NCBI RefSeq assembly: GCF_902362185.1
Contig: NC_044503.1
Span: forward strand, 16,937,957 to 17,001,956
Source of the DNA: Chanos chanos
Taxonomy: Eukaryota; Chordata; Actinopteri; Gonorynchiformes; Chanidae
Direction of reading: 5' to 3'
Length of the DNA stretch: 64,000 bases
Shown here: positions 1-21,000 of the stretch, piece by piece
How the letters are laid out: each line of letters starts with the position of its first letter
Numbering within the stretch: the stretch's first letter is position 1
Notes under the pieces: model-generated
Told to the model about the DNA's origin: nothing
Database searches by the model: none
What the model saw: only the letters and a program-made list of their open reading frames with translations
Program-made: the position numbers and the translations under genes

Positions 1-529
1 TTAACCAAGACTTTCTGCTAAAACCACAGTCATGGCCAGGAAACCCACTTTCACTATTAAAAAAATAAGACACCCTTTCTTGTTTCACAAACATTGTAAA
101 CCATCATTATAAAAGAATTTATAAAAATGTTTCTCCCCTGGCAAGGTTCCATTTTCCTTCTTTGTGCATTTCTACTGTCTGTCAGGTGCAAACACTGAAA
201 AGAGGAAGGGAAAAAAGTGTGAGAGAGAGAGAAAGAGGGCGAGAGAGAGAGGAGAGAGAGAGAGAGAGAGACAGGATTACTCGTTGAAAGGCTAATACAG
301 TCTGCTAAAGCGTTCCACAATAAAACGCAATAAACCGTCAGAGAATGCAAATATCCTGTGTAAAATTACCACATGAAAGAAAATCAAGTTCTCCATTAAA
401 TGTGACTGCAACTCTAAACACAATTTCTTGCGTTTGAGAGGAGCTGTAGCATTCTGGATGTATAGCCTAGGGTTGTTTTTTTGGGTAAATGACACACCAC
501 ACAGAAACATTCAAACTGCAGTCCCTTAC

Positions 530-2236
530 TTCTCTCCCTGAGGCCCTGCCCAAAGGTTCTGTAGAGACGGGAAAGACCCCACAACAGAATGCCCTTGATC
601 ACCACGGAGATGGTGCAACCCGTGACGGCAGCCGCTTCCAGGGTGTAGGAGCCATCCTGTCCCCACTGTAAGATGATCTGTGACAGGAGACAGAGACGGG
701 GGGTCACACCACACACACCTCTGGGCTCAAAGACCGAGACAGTGGAGAAACAGAGTGATCGACATCCCACTCTCACCGTGTACAGGAGAAAGACAAAATA
801 AGCCAGCTCAGGCAGGTTCAGGAGAAGAAAAGTCCAGACAAGCGGCTTAACCTCTTTCAAAACCTAAAATCAGAACAGGACCTTAAATCAAACAGATCAA
901 CACTTTCACAATAAATGCACACATATGGAGCCATAATGTTTAAACATATACATTTTTTCTCATGTTGTAGAAAGAGAGTATGTGTTTTCTTATGGTCTGA
1001 CAGTTTCATCTAAGCCAAAGGTGACCTTTTATCCACCTCTTTATTTCAGCTCAATGCGTTCTGAGAAATCAGTTTCACTGTTTAATTCAAATCTCTGAAC
1101 AGTCAATGTGAGAAGGTCTCCAATCATCCATGGGCTAAACCTGGTACTTGGCAACTACGTGCAGAAACTGTTTCCATAGAGACCACACATTTATGGTCCT
1201 GACTAAAGTAGGGGTGATGGTAAGCGACTTACAGCGGTGGCTCCGATGGCGGCTGTGATGCACGCCCACACCAGTCCGACGGCCAGTATAATGTTGTGAT
1301 AGACAGGCTCGTTCCACTTCAGAATCAGGATACACAGACACAGCTACAGCACCAAGAACAAAACACAATGTTATGACAGTTTAAAAACAGACATCTAATG
1401 TATTACCACCAACAATACCATCTAAACGAGGCAAACAAGGACTCTTCACCAGTTTGCTTCCATATTACCACAACAGACTTTGTATCAAAAGAACAAAAAA
1501 AAAGACATTCCAAGCAATACATTTGCAGTGTCTTCACTGACTGATGAACTGAGAATGTGATTTTGTGATTACAATCCTGTTATTTTAAATCCAAGGTTTG
1601 GACCACTAAGTACAAAGACACTTTTTCTTGCCTGCTATGAGGATCAAGTCAGGGGGTGCCACCCTGCTCTGGTTGTTGTAATCCTGTGGGCATGTAAAGC
1701 CCTTTGAGACTGTAAACAGTGATATTGGGCTTTAAATAAACTTAAACTTGAAACTTAATCCAGGGGAGAAATAAAACAGAGATGCCCTGAATGGAAGTTC
1801 TGTTCTCTCTGATTAGTGAGGCATGTCATTTTTACAGAGAATGGAGATTTCTTGGGGTAGGGTGACACTGTGATTTTACCTGGGCCTGGAGGTCAAAGGT
1901 GACCATGGAGAAACATACGTTTAACAGGTAATATTGCTCCTGCACACTCTCCAAAGCTCCGCCCACACGGAATGCCATCATATTGGGCCTCTGGACCAGT
2001 GACGACGCACAGAGAATATGACTGAGTCCCAAACACAGGATACACACAAACCGTGCCTGCAACACACACACACACACACGACTGAGCTCCTGCAGATCAC
2101 ACAAGTTTGTCTGAAAGATGCCACACACAGAGAGAAGACCTACAGTGCTTAAACACATGAGCAGAGAACCACAGCAAATCTAAGCTGCATCTTATACACT
2201 CTACTGAGAAAAAAAACACATGCAGCTTCAGTCAGG

Positions 2237-2271
<35 letters not shown>

Positions 2272-2812
2272 TGCATACTCACGCACATACCACACAGTCT
2301 GCAGTGTGTGAGGAGGCGTACCGTTAACAGGGGTTCGTAAGTCTTCAGAACAAAGAAGTTGACCACTGAACGCACAATAACAACCATAACACTCAGCACA
2401 AAGACAATCAGCTCCTGTCTGTTCTCCTGGAGAATCCCCCGTGTGATGTAGTACAAACAAAATACTGGGAACACAGACACACACAAACACACACAAACAC
2501 TTTACTATACAGGAGCAACAAAACCTTGAACCATTAATTCCCCTCACAGAATTTTAAAACAAACTTGTGCCTTATAAAATAATTATGAATTACTCTAAAT
2601 TCTTTAATCAGCATGAAAGAAATGCCTTTGTGTAACTTACAGATGCCAACCACCTGAATGAGGGATACAGTGAAATCATCCTCCTCTGGTCGTTTGCCCT
2701 GGCTTTCCAGCTGCATGTTTAACACAGTCAGAACAAGCAGTACCAGCAGAGACATTATAGTGTAACAGAAATACACCTTCACCAGCAGGGGGAGCTCTGA
2801 CCACGGCTTTAT
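530..2812 (-). CDS. Unrecognised multi-pass membrane protein, six internal exons (partial)
   Basis: Six minus-strand exons join in phase, in transcription order: 2812-2641, 2464-2322, 2056-1880, 1343-1233, 863-777 and 677-530. Each has an AG acceptor and a GT donor. The joined reading frame (about 279 residues) is strongly hydrophobic with roughly eight likely membrane helices, for example around YTIMSLLVLLVLTVL, FVLSVMVVIVRSVVNFFVL, IILAVGLVWACITAAIG and VWTFLLLNLPELAYFVFLLY. I do not recognise the family. The last donor (AGAGAA|GTAAGG) is in phase 1, so at least one more exon lies at or beyond the left edge of the window. The first listed exon starts inside the protein, so upstream exons are also missing; I found no convincing candidate between 2.8 and 6.3 kb. 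The protein is divergently arranged with slc35e2. Exon structure is well supported; function is unknown. Confidence 0.7.
1630..1757 (+). repeat. LINE-type 3' tail fragment
   Basis: The stretch ends in GTAAAGCCCTTTGAGACTGT, then a TGATATTGGGCTTTAAATAAA segment and short AACTTGAAACTT repeats. This is the layout of the 3' tails of L2/CR1-like LINEs that are common in fish genomes, recognised from memory and not from a search. No coding part is attached. It lies in an intron of the minus-strand membrane-protein gene. Confidence 0.45.
2239..2268. repeat. (CA)n microsatellite
   Basis: A simple CA dinucleotide run inside an intron of the minus-strand membrane-protein gene. Confidence 0.9.
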
Positions 2813-3108
2813 CTGACAGAGGGTAAATCAGCAGCGGATGAGTTACACACATGTGCAACAGAACTAACCACACCACTTTAGAGGTCAAACCTGGGACCAA
2901 TATCAGTCACACCCTTGGACAACACAGATTTCCACTGACTCCAGAAGCATGAGCACCACATTAAGTGACGGACCAGTTAGATCAACACAAACATGTGACC
3001 AGTTTCAGCACTCCGATGCTTGTCCGGTGAAGCTGGTATAGCTGGTTGCATTTCAGTGAATGAATCTCAGTATAGTTGAAAACACAACACAAAATTACCA
3101 GCCTCAGT

Positions 3109-3143
<35 letters not shown>

Positions 3144-6100
3144 AATTGCTTATTAAACAATACTTAATAAGCAATTACACACCAACAGACCAGTTGTACC
3201 ATAGTTAAAAACAATGACAATAATGGAAATAAGGCTCTGCGGGAAGAATACTGGCCGCGAGCTGGATGGAGCGGGGGAGGATGCCGCGAGAGGGACAGCA
3301 TCCACAACTAGCAATCCACTATTCATTTCATCAAGGGCTAAACTGCCGGGTTGTGAAAGCGACAATCTAAAAGACTTAGTAAAAGATCTGAGGAATAGTG
3401 AAACGGAAATTTGTATGAATTAGCTGACAGAATGAACGTGATGTCTTAAAAAAACATGAGCAGTTTCACTGGATTTAATGTTATAGTAAGTTGTATCTTT
3501 TGTCTTTAGCCAACAAGCATTTTAAGACTGACCGCGAGCCAAGTAGTAGCTCAGCTTTTATCAGATGGAAGATCACTTCATTTTTGCATTCACACAGACT
3601 GGCTATTCAAGAACCCGATGACCAGTTTTGTCCAGAGCGACAGTGAATTATCATCTCTTTACTGAACTGTCGTGCTTGACGCAGTGCTAATGACTGAAAC
3701 TATCCTGTTCCTCACAATGAAGCTATTCTGCTTGGCTATGGTTCTTGTTTGGGGAAAAAACGTGTCATATTATGGATGCGGTTTAGGGCTCTTTTAATAA
3801 TAATTTTTAGAATGGGATTGTGTTCGTTCCATGAGGATTTGACACGTAACCCGATGTGGAATGACGCTCTGCCTTAACTGTTAGATTAGTCCTGAGATTA
3901 AATTATACATGCAAAACCAAATTAGATAAACTCCTATTATGTATATTAGCACATGTTGTGCTACAAAGAAGGCCGTGACTTAGTCTAACTGAAGAATTTG
4001 AATAGTTTACCCTGACTAACCCCTTTCATGAGTTCCGTTCATGGATGAAAGCATTTTCAAAACTTAAAAAAAGCTGAAAGTAGCGCCAAACCCCGATGTT
4101 CTTTTCTCCTTCTGTTTTATGAACCATTTTAATCCACAGAAGATCTGACCAACGTCAACGTGGAAAAATCTGCCACAGTCCGACAGTCACTCGCATGTGA
4201 TGCACTCACCGGGCCGCATGGCGTGGGGATTAGATCCCTGTGTCTGGGTGTCAGGTTCGGTGACGGTAAATCAGTGTTCTCCTCATTCCGAGGTAACAAC
4301 AAGGGACTGGAGAAGAAACAAGGAATGCGACATTTAAACTCAATCTGAATTGCACAGCAGTATCCTATCTTGTCATCTATCCATCTAACCGGCTTATTTC
4401 CGAAGGGATCCACTGCAGTAATATACAATATTTGGTCAGCTGTTGAAACGATATTTTGGACTGAGTGTTTTGCCTGACATTACACTTAAAGGCAATTCGA
4501 AATCACACGTGCTTCCATTTGACAGCACTCACAGCAGTAAAGTCTTTGCAGATGAAGTCATTTAAAAGTCTTAGAGCAAAAGGCGGTAAGTAATCCTATA
4601 CAAAGACGAAAGTACACGTTTTTCATGTTTTGCTGTCTAAAACCTGAAGAACGGCTGCAAGCCACTTCTGAAATGATCTGTGACATAAGAACCACACCCA
4701 CAAAAACTCTAACAAATCCCCAAATTAGGTTTAATCTGCTTTGCCTCATTCGTATGAATCAACGTCTATGTATTGAGGCAGATGGTTACGCACATTTGGA
4801 TTTCATAGAGGTGCAGACAAAGCTGGTCATTTCGATGTCGCACTTTTAAGAAGTTCAGTTAAATAAAAAAGTCACGAGGCGAAAAGCAACGGAATGTGCA
4901 GTTTTTCTTCTCTTTATTGTAACTGCTTGGTTACACTCTCACAATTAAATTCAGCGAATTTAGCTAGCTCCATTGTTTACAATAAGTTGATATCCGAGCA
5001 TGGATTTTATCCACTTACCGTATTTCATCCATTGCTTAAGTCTGAAAGACAAGCTTTCGTTTTAGCTGTTACTCACTAAAATAACCGTAAGACGTCGTCA
5101 ACCTACATTGCAAAAATGTTTTATTAACCAACATACTGCACACGACTTCCGCACACACGACCCTTGCTTTTGTAGAGCCGTAATCTTTCTAATCAGTGCT
5201 GCGCAGAAAAACGCAGTTTCAGCTTTTTTTTAATGGATACTACTATTATCAGTTAAAATGTGGGTCTATAGATAACATTAATCAGTTTGGGGACATACTT
5301 TTTGTGTTCGCATGTTATGGAAATGCATAATTCATTGTTTCAACGAGTACCCTTAGGGTAACAAAATCCTGCGCAAATTCGCGCTGTACACATTCAAATG
5401 AACACATGCGTACATCGGTCAAAGGAAGCAGGAACGACTCGTTTTATGAAGTTGGTAGCTTATTCTAGGTTATCTACGTGTGGCCGCAAGGTTGTAGTCC
5501 CCGGTAATGAATCGAACCAGTAACTGTTACGAGTAAATTAATCAGCACGTTGTGGTTGAACGATGTGACGTGGTTTATCAAAATTGCATGCGATTGTTTT
5601 GTAAACCGTGTGTAACCGCACAAAGGTCTAACAGTCTAACGTTACGTTACCACGCTGGAGGTGGATGTAGTTTTTCTGCGTTTTTGTCTGTCTTTTTTTA
5701 AATCGCTCTGAGGAACTATAGGACTGCTACTGAGTTACACGGTAAAACGCCATTTAATACTTCATACATTGTTTATTTTGATTGATTTCAGGGGACAGGG
5801 GGGTTAGCAGCGTCTTTTTAATGATTAATGCAGGGTGAGCACATTTGGGAGACCCGTTTAATGTATGATTTGGATGTGTTCAGCTCGTTTCACTAGTAAG
5901 GCGAGACTTTGCCAGAGCTGAGCCGTCAGATAGCTGTCACTAGTAACTTGTACACTGGTTGATTAAGCACAACGAGCATCGTTATAAGAAACAAGACGCC
6001 AGTGAAATAAAAGAGCCAGTTAATTTTTGATTTTTTGTTTCAGTTTACATGATCTGTTATTTCCTAGATGTAAATGTCAAACACGAACGACATAAACTCG

Positions 6101-6337
6101 TTTGATGACTTCCTGTGTCATTTGCTTTTTTTTTCTTGTTCTTCTTTTAATATATTTTATGATCCTGACCTTTGAGGTCTGATTTAGGTATTGCTAAATC
6201 TTATCTGTTAATATGCGTGCCGCTCTTTATGGACAGATAAGGCGAGCCAGGCTCTCCTCCTGTGTCTGTTTTGTATTTGTAACTTTTAAAGCAGTACCGT
6301 GGCCTTGCTGACTTATCCTTTCACTCCCATGTTTCAG
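2813..6337. other. Intergenic / 5' region without recognisable genes
   Basis: I see no convincing exon here. It lies between the most 5' visible exon of the minus-strand membrane-protein gene and the first coding exon of slc35e2, so the promoters of both genes and non-coding or N-terminal exons may lie here. An acceptor-like site (TTTCAG) at 6332-6337 probably begins the slc35e2 exon that carries the start codon. Short open frames at 3153-3423 and 4129-4428 show no family signature. Confidence 0.5.
3141..3179. repeat. Perfect 16-bp inverted repeat next to (TG)n
   Basis: The arm TGTAATTGCTTATTAA at 3141-3156 is repeated exactly as its reverse complement at 3164-3179, with a 7-base spacer. A GT run (about 3121-3142) abuts the left arm. 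It would form a hairpin or cruciform. I cannot assign it to a known element. Confidence 0.8.
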
Positions 6338-6402
6338 GTCCTTTATGTTTCAATAAACATGGAGAGTCAAACCTTCTAGAAGAGCAAACAAGCTTCCTGT
6401 GA

Positions 6403-14214
<7,812 letters not shown>

Positions 14215-16780
14215 ACAAAGAGGCGGGAACTAATCAGCCTACATCACATCCTGTCTGTCATTGCGTTGTCAGGAACAACTATGACCTTACACAATGAACA
14301 TTTTACTGCAGCATTCCAGAAAGGAAAATGTTTAGTTTGGTAGAATTATGGGAAAGCTTTTCCAGTACTCAGTAATCTGTAACAAAACATTTGTAGAAAT
14401 CCTTGTCCATGTGAACATAGGAGGAGTTTTTCATGAGCTAACAGTTTTAGAGCACAAAGAAAACCAGTCTCCATCACTTTTAACTTTCTATTTAGTGTGG
14501 GTCCAGACTTTTGACTTGAGTAGTTTGTTTTTTGAGAGAAAAATTGCCAAACACTATTAAGGGAACGGACTGTTTCAGTACTCTTTTATTCCCTTTCCTT
14601 TTACTTGTTTTCCTCTTTTTTTATCTTTACAATTTCATTCCACTCACCCGTTGAGCCTGGTAATGACTGACAGGGAAAACTCAGTCAGATCTGGGCTGAC
14701 TTGCAGTTTGCCTAGTAAGTCTCTATTAAAAATAGACATATTTTCCACATTGTGCATTTTTGGGCCTTTGAAATACTAACTGGAAAGGACTGAAAAGAAA
14801 TCAGGTCTGATAATAATTTCAAATCACAGTGTGCCCAGCCTGATGTGTCGGTTGAATTCTTCACACATGTGCGCACATGCACAGGCGCTCACACACACTT
14901 ACACACACACATACGCGCATGCATGCATGCATGCACGTGTCTGGACTAGTTGGGGGGTTTTTTGATTGTTTGTTTTGGGGGTTTTTTGTAGGACTGACAG
15001 GTTTGTCATGGGGAGGGAGGTGGTGAAATCATAAGTCTTTGTTAAAGGGACCTTGATCTGAGGTGTCATTTCTGTGTGAGGAGCAGACATATCAGTTATG
15101 CTTTTGTTTACTTTTTATGATTTTTTAAAATGTTTTTTGCTTCTCATGTTCTCATGAAATCTATGTCAGTGTTCATCTTTGTTTAACTCTTGCAAATCAA
15201 CACATTATAAATTGCATTCATCAATATTCAATTGGAGAGGTATTTAGAATGAAGTGATGCCTGATTTTCCGTAAACCTCACCAAAAAAAATCTCACCTAG
15301 TGTTCATTTCTCTGCTGGTGCCTCTCACAAATCTAGATCAATTATATTATATCAGTTTTTTCTCTTTATATTTTCTGAGGAAAATAGAAGAAAATTGAAA
15401 AGTGATTCCCAGATGACATGTGCACAGCTGCCAGAAAAAACACTTTGCCTGTGTGTACCATTCATGTGTCTTGGTTTTTCGTTGTTGTTTTTTTTTTTGT
15501 TGTTTAATTTGTTTTGATTTTTTTTATTTGTTTTAAAGCTGTGTGTGTGAGAGAGAGGGTGTCTGTTTGTGTGTTTAGCATGGTTGAACACGCTGTTCAT
15601 ATCTGACATGCTTTGTGATGATAAACTTGTGGTTTTATAAAACCTCTCTCAGTTTTCAGCCCTTCACATTCTGCTACAAAATCAGAACAATTTTCACAAC
15701 TCCTCAATAATTTACTATTAAATATCTACACAGTTCCTCAATAATTTACTATAAAATATCCACAAAACTCTTCAATTATTTACAATAAAATATCTACACA
15801 TTTCCAAACACAAAATACCCCAGTACACTTTCTGTTTGTTTATTATTTGGAGGTCCTGTTATGTGATATGAAATTCTAACCACCACTGTGATTATATCTC
15901 AGCTGCATCATTTAATATGAATATGTGACTGTTTTGTTGTATTTGGACAGTCCTGACTTTTCAGGGAATGCTGACCTGTGCTATCTAAACTTATGTGTCA
16001 TATAATTTACATGCTCCATTTAAAAGTCAGTCTCAGTTTTCTTGGCTTCACAAACGATAAGTAAGTGTTACATCTTTGCCAGTCTGAAAGTACAATGGAT
16101 ATCAGTTATTTTCTTTGTGTGTGTTTGTGTGTGTGCGTGAGAGGGCGTATGTGTCTGCACGTACATTTATCTTCTTACAATGTTCAATAGCTCTGGAGAC
16201 TACTGAACTGGATACTTGAGTTCTTAAAATCAGTGAACCAATATCTCATTCGATGACTGTACTGTACTGTCTTATAGAAATTCACAGAGCTTGAAGCTTT
16301 TGTGAGAGATTCATAATCTCTTTGACTGTCATTTGAAACCTGTGGATTGAGATATTTGTGTCTCAAGTATAAAAAGGATGCTAAAGTTTGTGAAATCTTG
16401 TGGTAAGGCTTTGACACTGACACTTTTTTTGGTTTGATTTTTGTTTGTTTTTAATCTCGGTAAATGTTGTGAAATGTTTGTGTCTAACAGGGAAGATGGG
16501 TGAATCTCAGTCAGAAGAAGAGGGAGCTATTCTATTATAATGCTGCATATTTCTCCTTTGATGCAAAATTATTTGGTTGCACATCCATACAAAAATGAAT
16601 AATATATTTTGATATGTTATTTAACCAAGTAAATGATTCGTGCAGAACATTATTTAGATTAAATTGGTATTTGTGCAAATGTCATTTCTGATGGGATGTG
16701 TAGCATAATCTTGGTTTGAGATTAATTTGTTTCCTTTCTGTGATTTATTTGATCTGAAATAAAGTACAAAGCTAATGCAA
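14215..16780 (+). other. slc35e2: slc35e2 3' untranslated region
   Basis: AT-rich sequence without coding potential runs from the stop codon to the AATAAA at 16758. It includes a CATG/CA-rich microsatellite patch near 14.87-14.94 kb and two or three near-copies of a CTCAATAATTTACTATAAAATATC unit around 15.70-15.80 kb (each under 30 bases). No other gene is seen. Confidence 0.7.
16758..16763 (+). terminator. slc35e2: Polyadenylation signal of slc35e2
   Basis: AATAAA, followed about 25-35 bases later by a TGTCTCGTGTGTGC GT-rich element. It is the last such signal before the cdk11 promoter. Confidence 0.7.
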
Positions 16781-16979
16781 GTCTCTTGTCTCGTGTGTGC
16801 ATAAGCATGTTGGGGTAATGGTGATGGGGGGGGCTGGGACAGAGTTTATGGGCATACCCTGCTAAGGGGGGGGGGGGCAGGTGCGCAAATGAAAGGCAAT
16901 TCAGCTGAAGTTGATGTTTCCACTCCAGCAGATGGCCATCGCGTCAAACAACGTTCGCGAAGAATCACAGAACGAACAC

Positions 16980-17056
16980 ACTAACCGGAAGTAATCGTCG
17001 AATAGAGGAAGTGCTCTATATTTCCGGTGTTACGAGTCGCGCCGAGTACGTTTCAG
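16980..17056 (+). promoter_or_regulatory. cdk11: cdk11 core promoter and probable 5'UTR exon 1
   Basis: A TATA-less, CpG-containing stretch carries an ETS-type site CCGGAAGT (16985-16992) and a second reversed one within TTTCCGGT (17021-17028). It is followed by a short GC-rich segment ending in TTTCAG|GTTTGT, a plausible donor at 17056/17057. Paired ETS sites are usual at housekeeping-gene starts. Exon 1 would be non-coding, with the ATG in the next exon (18065-18195). The transcription start itself is inferred. Confidence 0.55.
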
Positions 17057-18084
17057 GTTTGTAAATTGTTTTAAAAAACGTTAGGTATTGTTACGAGATA
17101 TCCGAGAAGTTTACATATAGTCGAGTTTGAAAAGGCAGACTTAATGTTTCTACTAAGATACAAACCATTAAACCGATTGTGTTGCTCTCTGTCTTTGATT
17201 ATTTCATTTAACAGGCTAACTGTCTAACCGACGAGGGACACATGTTTGAAATTTAATTAGCTTAGTTGTAGAGTTGGGTGGCATGTTCGTATCTGAACAG
17301 AATGTTAAGTTTGGGGTCAACAACAAAATGAATTATGATGTTACTGTTCTTACCCAGCCGGAGAGTCTGAACTGAACTTTTTTCGTTGAAAAAATGAACT
17401 GGAAGCGGTCTGTTTTTAGTTATTGTTAGCCTTAGCAACCATTTAGCGACTCACTTTAGCTCCAGTTCGCACAAGAAGTGGAGATGGATTTGACACTTAA
17501 CTGCATAACGAAGTATTTTAACTGCATAATACCTAGTCTGATTCGTTCCGGCGTCTGTAAATCACTTAGTATCTTTTGCCATATTTCGCTTCCTTCCAAA
17601 ATCTTTGCGTTGGATTGGTGTTTTTATTTTTGTGTTCATTTTAGCCAGCGAATGTGCGAAGTTACTGCTATGGATAGGATTCGATCCAGTCTTCAGGTAA
17701 TAGATATAATAGGTTACGGTCTTCTCTCTCTTCATACCTCCCTGAGTCGCCCACTCCACCCGTACTGAATCATTTCATTGAACCTTTGACTTTTGAATCC
17801 TTTTTTAACCCTTTTTTTTGCGATATCCTTGATGTCTGTATAGTTATTGGTTTGCATTCAACCGTGTTCCTTTGATTATCTAAATCACAATATAAATATT
17901 CACTGAGACATCGATGCATCCCGCTCGAGACCTAACACCACATAAAAGTCTGTCCTATGACAGGTCTAAGAGAAAAAACGTTAAGAGCTCTGAAACGGTC
18001 CTTATTCGTCACTAAAGACGTTGTAACGTGCGGAGCAGTGAAATGTGACTGTTCTGTGTTACAGTTGGTGGGGAGCCGAAGCTG

Positions 18085-21000
18085 ATGGGGGACGAAAAGG
18101 AGACGTGGAAAGTGAAAACGCTTGATGAGATTTTACAAGAGAAAAAACGCCGACGAGAGCTAGAGGAGAAGACCGACCCTAAGCGCCAGAAAAACGTAGG
18201 TTGTAACTGATTTAAAGAGGCGTAATTCCATTAATAACCGTTAAGACATCGCGACATGTCTCAGAGCATCAGTAAATATTAACGGAGTCCACGTTCGCTC
18301 TCTGGATCCAGCCAAAGATTAGTCTGAAGGTCCTTATCGACAAATTTAAAAATAACTTTCCAATATTGAAATTAAACCAGAAATACTACTTAGTTCTTAG
18401 TTTTGCCTCATGTTGTATTGCACTTATTAATAGTACCATAATGCCATTGCTTTAGTTTGTAATGTGTATGGTGTCCATGCATTTTATTCAAATAGAGGGC
18501 CCTCACTGAGAAGTAATTGGCTGAATGGAGGGAAGTAATTGAAGTATTTTAATGTTTTTGTGGTTGAAAGGCTCATTTTTGCTTTATTTAGGGGGCAAAT
18601 ATGGTGACAGCTTCTTTGTTACAATCTGTCCTCAGTGTATGGTTTTCCAATTGACTGAATTTGCAGTGTTTCACTTGTTTATTTGAACCACCCTGTCTGT
18701 GTAGACGGATGAGCGGGAATCCAAGCGGGACACGCCGGAGGAAGGAGAGCTGCGGGACCACAGAATGGAAATAACAATTCGAAACTCACCCTACATGAGG
18801 GAGGACTCGACAGAGGACAGGTGCTGAAAGACAAAAGAAAATCTCTGACCAGGCCATCGCTGAGTCGAGACCTGTACAGACACAGAGTCATAGACTCTGG
18901 GAGCTGAATTAGCTGCTGAGTTAAAAATTTTAATATTACTCTATGTAATTTGGCAGCAGTGGATCTAGCCCATTGGTTTTGTCCTGCAGTTATTAAACAG
19001 GATTTTGGGTTGGTTAGAAGTTACAGAAAATGTTACTGGATGCTTTTGGTCATGCCTGGAGTAGTAATTCTATCTTTCGTTTCCAGAGGAGAAGAGGATG
19101 AATCTCTGGCCATAAAGCCGCCACAGCAGATGGCACGAAAAGAGAAATCATATCACAGGAAAGAGGAGAAAAGGAAGGACAAGAGGCGACACCGTAGTCA
19201 CTCTGAGGAGGGAGGTAAATGACTCTAAACTGAACATTTAGCTTTGGTTTGTAGTGGCTGCTTGTCTGTTCTAGTCTTTCAGACTACAGCAGACTTGGTT
19301 TTTGAACCTAACTTTTGTTGGTGGGAAACATTCTAATGTTGTTGGAGAAGTTTGTTCAGCCCGGCTCTTTCAGTCGCTTTCACCTAAAGCATTAGCCTCT
19401 GTGTGCCGTTAAGATACCGTTAGACTAGTTCTACTTGCATCATGGAAAATCTGTTTGAGAGATTTATCACTTTTGTTGTGGTGGTTTTAGAATGATTACC
19501 TCAGAATGATTATTTTAGTTTTAAATGTATTTAAGCAACTGTTAGCTCTGTATGAATGGTGGAACTGCTGTCTCTTGGTAAACAGGGAAACACGTGAGAA
19601 CAAAAGAGAAAGAGAAAGAGAAGGAACGTGAGAATGAACGAAGGAAAAGACAATGGCAGGAGGAGAATAAAGCTCGCAGAGATTATGAGAGACAGAAACG
19701 ACGAGACCAAGCACGGGCACACTCCCGCAGAGAGAGGTCAGAACACACACACACACGCTCACACACACACACGCTCACACGCTCACACACACACACGCTC
19801 ACACACACACACACACACGCTCACACACACACACACACGCTCACACACACACACACACGCTCACACACACACACACACGCTCACACACACACGCACACGC
19901 TCACACACACACGCACACGCTCACACACACACACACACGCTCACACGCTCACACACACGCTCACTCACGCTCACACACGCTCACACACACACACACGCTC
20001 ACACACACACACACACACGCTCACTCAAGCACGTGCACACTCTCACATACACTCACACAGACGCATATACACACACACACAGACACTCACTTGCGCACAC
20101 AAACACATGCCAACCATCAGGATTAGCCAAATCTTCTGAACTGCCAAATTCATATTTTGGAGTAAGAAACCTGGTTGTGTTGTGGTTCTTAGAAAGGAGT
20201 CTAAAGTCACTTATCCAGTTCTGTCAGGTATTTCATCTTTTTTGAACAGAAGTTTGAACTTTTCTTTGAGACCCCAGTGAGTACACATGAACCAACTGTC
20301 AGTGAATGGTTATCGTGCACTGTTTTTGTGACACATAGGGAAAAGCTCAGACTGCTGCAGTGTGTTGTGGGTGTCATTACCTCAGAGCAGGTCTGTGTGT
20401 GTGGTTGGCTGATGCCTGTGTGGTGTGGTGGGCGTGTCTGTGAGGACGTGCGCTTTTCCTCTGGCCCTCAGGGACCGCCTGGAGCAGCTGGAGCGTCAGC
20501 GGGAACGGGAGAGGAAGCTCCGCGAACAGCAACAGAAAGAGCAGAGGGAACAACGCGAACAGAAAGAACGAGAGAGGAGGGCGGACGAGCGGCGAAAAGA
20601 ACGGGAGGGGAGGAGAGAAGGTAGGAGGCGCAGGAGAGGAGTTGTGGCCTGTGAGCTGAGGAGACGTGCTGGTTGATTACTGTGAGTCCGGGCTGGTGTG
20701 GCATCTCTGAGAGAGGAGATATGGCAGTGTTTTGTGTAGGATACACCTTTAGTTTCTCAAGGCTGTATGTAAGCATGGTTTGCAGAGTGTCTTGTCTGAA
20801 CCCTGAGTGCTGAGGTTGTAGTGGTGTGTGGTGGTCCGGGAATTGGTCTATTAACCAGACGTTAATGATTTTCAATCCCGGTAATGACAAGCTCATTCAA
20901 AATCTGCTCCTCCACAAGGCACTTCACGCCAGGATCATATGACCTCTCACCTCCATAGTCATTGCTGATATGACCTCTGACCCAGATAATGATGATTCTT

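Noticed and set aside
3214-3423. 69-codon plus-strand frame ending DLRNSETEICMN
   Set aside because: It has an ATG but no family match and no poly(A) or tail. It could be a scrap of a retroposon, but the evidence is too thin to call.
19594-20245. Long open frames rich in His/Thr/Ser across the CA repeat
   Set aside because: Only the first part (to 19736) is cdk11 exon 4; the rest is microsatellite translation with no conservation.
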